Source of the DNA: Bacteroidota bacterium
GTDB taxonomy: Bacteria; Bacteroidota; Bacteroidia; AKYH767-A; OLB10
Direction: 5' to 3'
Assembly (NCBI GenBank): GCA_016709725.1
Contig: JADJMG010000029.1
Coordinates: 1 to 25,324, forward strand
DNA length: 25,324 bases
The translations under genes and the position numbers were made by a program. Each line of letters begins with the position of its first letter. Position 1 is the stretch's first letter. The notes beneath the pieces were generated by a model, which was given only the letters and a program-made list of their open reading frames with translations, was not told the origin of the DNA and ran no database searches. Below, in pieces: positions 24,542 to 25,324 of the stretch.

Positions 24542-25324
24542 TTAGAAATCATGGGTATCTATTGAACAAATTCGTCCTAAATCCACCTTGTTACTAAGAT
24601 GGTATTATCCGTCTTATTGGGCTGAACAGCGCTACGAGAGGCTTAAATTCAAAAATAAATTCATTCGATTGGTTGGATTTATTAGGAAGCTAATATTCAA
24701 ACTGGCCACACATCAATTTTGTCTTAGACCCTGACCTACTTCATTTTTGAAACTCTTGTTGATAGGTTACATAGGAAAGAAAAACATTTTGTCCCCAATT
24801 TGTACCTGAGGTATCGTATCCGATTTCTGCATAACTGACTTTTGCATCAAAATTCCATCGCCCCGTATAACATGCTATTCAACCATTTCCCAAAAATTAC
24901 TTTCTAAAGGATGCGCCCGCGTGCACTTTGGTGGCTATAACTACCCATCACATCACGATGCTGGTAAGTGTACGGTCTAACATAGTTCCGCTCTCCTTGC
25001 AAATACAAGGATTTTAGGGTTAAGACGTCCATGCTTTTAAATCCAGCTTGGATCCCATGTTTGTTCGCCCGCAACCGTTTCCAGACTTCACATTGTCGAA
25101 TAAAACTCATCCAGCACTAATTTGTGCGTACATTGAATTTTTGCTGTTGGTTTATGCTAAATTTTTAATCCACATTAGAACATTATCAAGGTGAACCAAT
25201 ACTAAACTCACGCAGGGCGTAAAAATAAATGGTTAGATATTTAAAATCAAATCCACGGGTGTTGGTGGTGTCAGCATGCCAAATTACCCGGATTTCGAAC
25301 AGGCTACCGTTAATCGTTTCCAAT
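24542..25324 (-). pseudogene. Wzi/RemB-like outer-membrane barrel, C-terminal part (frameshifted, cut by window edge)
   Basis: The right part of a minus-strand gene running off the window. Across frames I read IWHADTTNTRGFDFKYLTIF (about 25280-25225), AQISAG/LVLDEF (about 25130-25110), RANKHGIQAGFK (about 25075-25040), LTLKSLYLQGERNYVRPYTY with QHRDVMGSYSHQSA, SNFWEM, RWNFDAKVSYAEIGYDTSGT then NWGQNVFLSY, NEVGQGLR, LINPTNRMNL, and the end RTNLFNRYHDF with TAA at 24542-24544. I know this as the C-terminal half of Bacteroidota capsule-assembly Wzi-like / gliding RemB-like barrels. A role in surface glycan display or motility is inferred from family and from wecA downstream. At least six indels are needed; motif conservation argues for sequence error. 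Confidence 0.7.

Overview
The window looks like part of a Bacteroidota chromosome (Chitinophagales/Sphingobacteriales/Flavobacteriales type; I cannot place it more closely). The base composition is AT-rich. The evidence is two giant secreted proteins built from SprB-type, Ig-like, TIG, lamin-tail and parallel beta-helix modules, a Bacteroidota-type outer-membrane barrel, a two-LysM MltD-like transglycosylase, WecA, and a Wzi/RemB-like barrel. Candidate promoters also resemble the Bacteroidota TAnnTTTG -7 box.

Layout. Positions 1-3975 (minus strand) hold a surface protein with an N-terminal beta-sandwich, an Ig-like domain and two tandem parallel beta-helix modules; it runs off the left edge. 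A strong 17-bp terminator hairpin at 4244-4279 ends the second giant gene, 4303-10042 (minus). That gene has nine SprB-type units, two of them split by an inserted lamin-tail domain, two TIG domains and a dockerin-like C-terminus. At 10445-11433 (plus) is a membrane-anchored coiled-coil protein. At 11564-14640 (minus) is a large conserved outer-membrane protein of unknown function. Next come a 35-bp-period repeat block, then xthA (15087-15855, plus), an unrecognised secreted protein (16007-17175, minus), a polysaccharide flippase (17507-18985, plus), a thioredoxin (19386-19702, plus) and a small conserved hypothetical (19729-20190, minus). Three structured repeats of about 180 bp then lie just downstream of tRNA-Gln(UUG). 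The right side holds mltD, wecA and a Wzi/RemB-like gene, all on the minus strand.

The dominant feature is frame damage. Almost every gene from 10.4 to 20.2 kb, and the partial gene after 24.5 kb, is split over all three frames. When single-base indels are repaired, mostly in homopolymers, conserved proteins reappear with their active sites: ExoIII with SDHCPV, thioredoxin WCGPC, the flippase and the barrels. wecA is intact, mltD has one indel, and the giant genes have only a few each. I read this as mainly sequence or assembly error (for example thin long-read coverage) rather than pseudogene decay, but the sequence alone cannot settle it. Names for the broken genes rest on my frame-by-frame reconstruction.

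Functionally, wecA (lipid-linked glycan initiation), the flippase and the Wzi/RemB-like barrel suit surface polysaccharide export. The two giant proteins and the barrel are envelope or secreted components. xthA and thioredoxin are housekeeping genes. I found no defence island, prophage or CRISPR. The most novel-looking items are the lamin-tail domains nested inside SprB units, the tRNA-Gln-related hairpin repeats, and the heptanucleotide tandem repeats in gaps.
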